10,729 nucleotides of DNA. Origin: an uncultured Clostridia bacterium (GTDB lineage Bacteria; Bacillota; Clostridia; Oscillospirales; Oscillospiraceae). Location of the stretch: positions 1 through 10,729 of the forward strand of contig CALCRH010000312.1 in assembly GCA_937894515.1 (NCBI GenBank), written 5' to 3'. Of the stretch, positions 7,401 through 10,729 are shown one piece after another. Within the stretch, counting starts at the first letter, position 1, and each line of letters starts with the position of its first letter. The notes under the pieces were generated by a model, which worked only from the letters and a program-made list of their open reading frames with translations, had not been told where the DNA came from and searched no databases. Both the position numbers and the translations under genes were made by a program.

Positions 7401-10019
7401 TTATTTATTCGAGGCAAATGCAAAGCTGCAGGACACAGAGTCTGTGGTGTAGCTCACGTTTCCGGAATAACGGAAGCTCATAAACTCCTTTTTCAGATAG
7501 ATGTAATCCGGAATACTGTCCGGCACTGCCTGATTTTTGACGGTCAGCACGACGTTCAGGGTCAGGGTGTGCATCCACGTGCCGGAGGCGACCTCTTTAT
7601 AACCGTCGCCGGTATCGACCAGCATACGGAAGCTTGTATCCTTGTTCAGACACAGCTTCGCCTTGACCGAGCCGCCGGAATCCGTTGCGAACAGCTCATA
7701 CTTTGCCGTGGACGTCTGCTGCTGCGAGCCGCTTCCCACCGTCAGAGTAAACGTGCCGTTTACTCCGGACTGAGACGGATCCTTAACAACGATGTTGAAG
7801 GTGCCGTTATCTGACTTCAGCGTCACGGGTCCGCCGTCCGTGGCTTCGGCAGCTTCCAGATGCGGACCGTTGGGATTATAATTGCTGTTTAAGGTCAGCT
7901 CGGTCTTGTCCGCATTAAAGGAATATGTGCCGAAGAACCACTCCGAGGCATCAAAGAAGATCGTATCGACGTTCATCTTAAAGCTGCCGTTATCAAACTG
8001 CAGGCTCATGGGGAAGCCGTTGCATTTGCTGCTGCTCTTTGCGGTGTAATGCTCCTCACCCGCTGCGGGCTGTGCGACCGTGACCTTACAGCTTGCACTG
8101 AAGCCGCCGTCCTTTGTCGTGGCGGTGATGACGGCAGTGCCTGCCGCCTCGGCCGTGACCTTGCCGCCCGCCACCGTTGCGACGCTTTCATCGGTGGAGG
8201 ACCATTCAACGCTCTTGTTTGATGCATCATTCGGGCTGACGGTGGCAGTGAGAGTCGCACTATCACCGACAGAGAGATCAAGTGACTGTTTGTCAAGCTT
8301 GATGCCCTTGACCTTGACATTCTTTTCAGCTCCCTTTCCGCCTTCAAATCGGAGAGTGAACGTAAATTCGCCGTTACAGGTGAGCTTGACCGTGCCGCTG
8401 TATTTGCCGGTCGCTTCGTTATAATCCAGCTTGAAGGAGTCGGGAAGCTCGGCACCGTCGAATTTGTTCTTGACGGTCAGCTCAAGCGATTTATCGCTCT
8501 TTTCCTTCCATTTGCCGGAGGCGGCACTGTCCACGGTGTTTCCGTAAACCGTTGTCTGCAAATTCCATGTTTTGTCGGGCTTGAGGCTCAGCACCGCATC
8601 ACAGGTAATAGCCCCGTCATACAGATCATCGTGCGCCTTGAGAACGATGTCGTCCTTGCCTGCGGGAGGAGGGGTGGGCGTGGGTGTCGGGGTTGGTGTC
8701 GGATCGGTGGGTGAGGAACCGATGGCATCTCTCGCGGGCTTGAATTCAAATTGCGCCGTACCGCCGCTGGGGAAATAGGTATCTATACGGAAAACACCGT
8801 TTTTGTCCGCGGTATAGGTTTTGGGCTGTCCCGCCTTTGCACCGGTCAGACCCGAATCGGCGCTGCTGTTCTGCGTCAGGTCGAGCTTGGTGTTATCCTT
8901 ATTCAGCGCCCATTTACCGGAAAGCCACGGGCTGTAACCTTCACCGGCGTTGACATATATCTCAAAATCTCCCGTGCCCAGGAAGGATATGTATGCGTCA
9001 CCTACGATGCCGCTGTAGATGCCGTGGTAGACGGGTGTTCTGTAAAGCTCACCGTCAACGGTCGGCGCAGAAGGCTCGTGCTTCTTCTCGGAGGAGGTGT
9101 TTGCCGACGGATCGGAATCGACGCTGATGCTGTAGAAGGCAAAGTTGAATACGATCCCGTTTGCACTGTCTGCGGTAAATTTGACCGTGCCGGAGTATTT
9201 TCCGTCGTCGGATTTTTTGAGGGTGAAGGGGCTGTTCAGCGCATTTGTATACTCGCCGCCCGTGACGTTGAGCGTCAGGGAGCCGTCTGACTCTTCGCTC
9301 CAGCTGCCGCTGACGGCTTTGACATAGCTCGGAACATAGGGATCGACCTTGATCTTCATGACCCACGTCTTATCCTTGGCGATATCAAGCTGTGCATAGC
9401 CCTTGACGGCACCGTCAAACAAAGTGTCCTGTGCGGCCAGACGGGCAACCAGATCACCGGTATTTTCGTCTGCATCCTCTGCCTCATCTGCTTCGGGTTC
9501 ATCTGTTTTTGGGATATCGCTGCCGACCTTATCGTTGACGGGATCCAGAACGAAGGTCACAGAGGCCGAGGGCAGCTCGACGGGGATCTTGTACACACCG
9601 TTTTCTGCAGAATATACCTTCTCCACGCCGGACTCGGCATCGGAAAGCTTTGTGACATTCTCGGCAGTCTCGTCCCATTCGGCTGTCAGCATGAGCTTGC
9701 CGTTTGCTTCGTCAAGGGTCCAGTGGCCCGAAAGCCATGGATCGTAGCTGTCGCCGCTGGAGACCATGACATAGAACACGTCCCCGTAAAGCTCCTTGTC
9801 ATCAGCCGTCTTGTTCTGCGGCTCTTCTTTGTGCTGGAAGGACATATACGCCTTTCCGACACCGACCCAGAAGCTTTCGGTTTCGGTGCGGTAGATCTCT
9901 CCTTCCGCCGTCTGAATGTCGCCGGCATCGCTGCCGAGGATGAAATACAGCCCGCAGCCCACAGCGATCAGCACAAGTGCCGCCACGGCGATCAGGATCG
10001 TCTTTTTGGTTTTAGTCAT
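7401..10019 (-). CDS. Exported repeat protein with three A modules, three B modules and a Big_2 domain
   Basis: Unrecognised 872-residue surface protein. Residues 1-28 are a lysine-rich start and hydrophobic helix, either a signal anchor or a lipoprotein signal (C22 in AVGC, a non-ideal lipobox). Two kinds of beta-rich module alternate. A1 (about 40-160) and A2 (322-435) share GE[IL]YRT, VG.AY[IM]SF and PWLSG.W; A3 (654-764) is diverged. B1 (188-300) and B2 (457-560) share L[FY]DGA, DKTW and GKYSGTVK; B3 (772-872) is weaker. A Big_2 Ig-like domain (568-648, with SVGDSATLTATVSP and WSSTDESVATV) sits between B2 and A3. An acidic linker (170-186) and a Pro-Thr linker (437-452) separate modules. 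There is no catalytic motif or sortase signal. The ATG at 10019 is preferred to the in-frame ATG at 10037, because AGAGGAG lies eight bases before the former and none before the latter. Its promoter resembles that of the glycoside operon. A role in binding substrate or aglycone at the surface is only a guess. Confidence 0.85.
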   Translation of the reverse strand: MTKTKKTILIAVAALVLIAVGCGLYFILGSDAGDIQTAEGEIYRTETESFWVGVGKAYMSFQHKEEPQNKTADDKELYGDVFYVMVSSGDSYDPWLSGHWTLDEANGKLMLTAEWDETAENVTKLSDAESGVEKVYSAENGVYKIPVELPSASVTFVLDPVNDKVGSDIPKTDEPEADEAEDADENTGDLVARLAAQDTLFDGAVKGYAQLDIAKDKTWVMKIKVDPYVPSYVKAVSGSWSEESDGSLTLNVTGGEYTNALNSPFTLKKSDDGKYSGTVKFTADSANGIVFNFAFYSISVDSDPSANTSSEKKHEPSAPTVDGELYRTPVYHGIYSGIVGDAYISFLGTGDFEIYVNAGEGYSPWLSGKWALNKDNTKLDLTQNSSADSGLTGAKAGQPKTYTADKNGVFRIDTYFPSGGTAQFEFKPARDAIGSSPTDPTPTPTPTPTPPPAGKDDIVLKAHDDLYDGAITCDAVLSLKPDKTWNLQTTVYGNTVDSAASGKWKEKSDKSLELTVKNKFDGAELPDSFKLDYNEATGKYSGTVKLTCNGEFTFTLRFEGGKGAEKNVKVKGIKLDKQSLDLSVGDSATLTATVSPNDASNKSVEWSSTDESVATVAGGKVTAEAAGTAVITATTKDGGFSASCKVTVAQPAAGEEHYTAKSSSKCNGFPMSLQFDNGSFKMNVDTIFFDASEWFFGTYSFNADKTELTLNSNYNPNGPHLEAAEATDGGPVTLKSDNGTFNIVVKDPSQSGVNGTFTLTVGSGSQQQTSTAKYELFATDSGGSVKAKLCLNKDTSFRMLVDTGDGYKEVASGTWMHTLTLNVVLTVKNQAVPDSIPDYIYLKKEFMSFRYSGNVSYTTDSVSCSFAFASNK
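8076..8318 (-). other. Big_2 (bacterial Ig-like) domain inside the exported protein
   Basis: Residues 568-648 read as a standard group 2 bacterial Ig-like domain: KGIKLDKQSLDLSVGDSATL, then a TVSPNDASNK turn, WSSTDESVATV, and the G.AVITATTKDG strand before the closing CKVTV. It is the only part of the protein that I can assign to a named family. It interrupts the A-B alternation between B2 and A3. Confidence 0.85.
8664..8711 (-). repeat. Low-complexity Pro-Thr linker
   Basis: Residues 437-452 are an alternating Pro-Thr run ending in PPP, encoded by imperfect six-base repeats. Such linkers separate modules in extracellular proteins of fibre-degrading Firmicutes. The tract may vary in length between strains by replication slippage. 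Confidence 0.85.
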
Positions 10020-10066
10020 TGATTCTGCTCCTCTCATATTAATTCTTACGACTAAATCTTAAGATT

Positions 10067-10096
10067 ATTATATCAACATTGTGTTGTATTTTTCAA
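10067..10096 (-). promoter_or_regulatory. Promoter of the exported repeat protein gene
   Basis: Minus-strand promoter with -35 TTGAAA (10091-10096), an 18-base spacer and a perfect -10 TATAAT (10067-10072). The start near 10060 leaves a leader of about 40 bases. Both hexamers and the spacer length are identical to those of the glycoside operon promoter, and the bases around the -35 (TGATGGTTGAAAAATACAAC) nearly match it. Confidence 0.78.
10073..10087. promoter_or_regulatory. Second TetR-type operator, imperfect copy
   Basis: TCAACATTGTGTTGT has the same length and the same position in the 18-base promoter spacer as the perfect palindrome at 6681-6695. One arm, GTGTTGT, is exact; the other departs at two positions, leaving CAACA/TGTTG symmetric. 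It is probably a weaker site for the same regulator. Confidence 0.6.
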
Positions 10097-10122
10097 CCAT
10101 CAGTTCATTTAATAATTCATAA

Positions 10123-10132
10123 TAACGCAACA
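10123..10132. promoter_or_regulatory. Conserved upstream block of the exported protein promoter
   Basis: TAACGCAACA is the counterpart of the block at 6731-6740, with one base different and identical spacing to its operator centre. It lies upstream of the -35 on the minus strand, where an activator or a second repressor contact could sit. Its function is unknown. Confidence 0.4.
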
Positions 10133-10170
10133 TATTTGAACAAGCTGCCGTAATAATGACATAAAAATAA

Positions 10171-10452
10171 TCAGAGACGGGCAATCAGCTGCACACCGGG
10201 AGCCGGCGTCAACATATGCTTGTACAAAAAGCCTGCCCTTATTTCGGTCGGACAACGAAAGTCAAGCTCGGAATATGCGGTATATCATGAGCCAATCCGC
10301 TCGAAAGCGACTGCATATTTCGTGTTAGAGTCGGCAAAAATGCCTGTAATTTTCTTTTTCAGGATGGTCATATTGTGCTCGCTGGAGCTTTCCGGAATAC
10401 CGCTAAGAATGCAAAGTCGGGGGAAGTGAAAAACGATTGCAGCCTTGCAACC
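10171..10452 (-). pseudogene. Possible gene relic with an in-frame TGA
   Basis: One minus-strand frame is open from 10452 to 10288, is broken by a single TGA at 10285-10287, and then stays open to a TGA ending at 10171. An internal ATG at 10371 starts MTILKKKITGIFADSNTKYA; after the stop the frame continues YTAYSELDFRCPTEIRAGFL. The composition looks protein-like, but I know no family for it and there is no clear ribosome site. The opposite strand is also open here, so chance or a non-coding repeat family is a serious alternative. Confidence 0.25.
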
Positions 10453-10468
10453 TTAAATCCTGTTTTTG

Positions 10469-10502
10469 CCGAAATTATAATGAAATATATCCTGAATTTC
10501 GG
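10469..10502. repeat. Inverted repeat, 8-base arms
   Basis: CCGAAATT (10469-10476) and AATTTCGG (10495-10502) are exact reverse complements around an 18-base AT-rich loop. There is no following T tract, so a terminator is unlikely. Confidence 0.5.
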
Positions 10503-10584
10503 TCTGCAATACCTTTTTCGCGCAAAAAAGTTACTGTTCCAAGATTGCAATCCATGCCTAAATCTGGGCGCGTGTTTGCAACCT

Positions 10585-10614
10585 TGCAGGGCGTGCTTCT
10601 GCGTTAGCCCTGCA
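10585..10614. repeat. GC-rich hairpin, 8-base arms
   Basis: TGCAGGGC (10585-10592) pairs exactly with GCCCTGCA (10607-10614) across a 14-base loop. It is stable enough to fold in RNA, but no T tract follows on either strand. Confidence 0.5.
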
Positions 10615-10655
10615 GTGGATGATGGCAATGGGTTATTGCTTCCTTGCAATTTCGC

Positions 10656-10710
10656 TGTAAACCATAAGCTACATTTTTCAGTTTTCGTAACCTATGGTTT
10701 ACATTTTTCA
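10656..10710. repeat. Combined inverted and direct repeats at the right end
   Basis: TGTAAACCATA (10656-10666) and TATGGTTTACA (10693-10703) are exact 11-base inverted repeats. TACATTTTTCA occurs twice in direct orientation (10670-10680 and 10700-10710), exactly 30 bases apart and overlapping the right arm. This could be a paired operator or an element end for a gene beyond the window. Confidence 0.55.
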
Positions 10711-10729
10711 AAGATGGTAAAAGCCGGGG

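Larger units (their letters stand above)
10097..10729. other. Intergenic region without a convincing intact gene
   Basis: About 630 bases upstream of the exported protein gene. Short frames exist on both strands (plus 10220-10429, minus 10368-10649), but neither has a good ribosome site, a recognisable domain or a protein-like hydrophobic pattern. The region holds several perfect inverted repeats, recurring TTGC-(N)-CCTTGCAA words and a possible gene relic, listed separately. I see no tRNA, rRNA, CRISPR array or known riboswitch here. Confidence 0.6.

Noticed and set aside
8664..8711. Tandem DNA repeat of regulatory meaning
   Set aside because: It is explained as codons of the Pro-Thr linker in the exported protein.
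10020..10037. In-frame upstream ATG that would add six residues to the exported protein
   Set aside because: No ribosome site lies before it, whereas AGAGGAG is well placed for the ATG at 10019, and the shorter form starts with a normal lysine-rich signal sequence.
10220..10429. Plus-strand frame of 69 codons in the right intergenic region
   Set aside because: It has no ribosome site or domain and overlaps a competing minus-strand frame; kept only as part of the possible relic or repeat finding.
10368..10649. Minus-strand frame of 93 codons
   Set aside because: It runs through two hairpins and the TTGC word repeats, has a poor start and a composition unlike the real proteins here; probably not coding.
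10436..10649. CRISPR array
   Set aside because: The recurring words are only about 15 bases, imperfect and irregularly spaced, and no cas gene is present.
10656..10703. CcpA cre site or LacI-type operator at TGTAAACC
   Set aside because: The arms are 26 bases apart, and neither arm has the TGnAAnCGnTTnCA-like symmetry of a single cre site.

Overview
The window looks like chromosomal DNA of a plant-fibre-degrading Firmicute, probably a Clostridia gut or rumen member of the Ruminococcus/Oscillospiraceae type. This rests on moderate GC content, strong AGGAG/AAGGTG ribosome sites, consensus sigma-A promoters, a GPH-type sugar symporter, GH3 and GH78 enzymes without signal peptides, and a surface protein with a Big_2 domain and a Pro-Thr linker. 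The genus is an inference.

Layout. Positions 1-6633 hold a tightly packed minus-strand operon, transcribed from right to left: a GPH-family sugar symporter, a GH78 alpha-L-rhamnosidase, a GH3 beta-glucosidase, and the N-terminal part of a rhamnulokinase (rhaB) cut by the window edge. The first two junctions are ATGA overlaps and the third is a 4-base gap, so translation is probably coupled. Diverging from this operon at 6777-7346 is a TetR-family regulator. A strong hairpin terminator (7350-7385) separates it from a convergent minus-strand gene (7401-10019) for an 872-residue exported, repeat-built protein. The last ~630 bases contain no convincing intact gene but do contain several inverted repeats and a possible gene relic.

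How the genes work together (inference). The symporter imports a rhamnosyl-glucoside, such as a flavonoid or terpenoid diglycoside or its free disaccharide. GH78 removes L-rhamnose and GH3 removes beta-glucose inside the cell, and rhamnulokinase phosphorylates the rhamnulose made from rhamnose. The isomerase and aldolase are not in the window and may lie beyond its left edge.

The most interesting signal is regulatory. The promoter of the operon and the promoter of the large exported protein, ~3.4 kb apart, are near-copies. Both are TTGAAA-N18-TATAAT with a palindromic TetR-type operator (ACAACACnGTGTTGT-like) inside the spacer, and both have a second conserved block (TAACRCAACA) exactly 43 bases from the operator centre. 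The tetR gene has its own extended -10 promoter whose predicted start falls inside the first operator. This predicts one TetR regulon that includes the glycoside operon, tetR itself and the undescribed surface protein built of alternating beta-rich A and B modules (A-B-A-B-Big_2-A-B).
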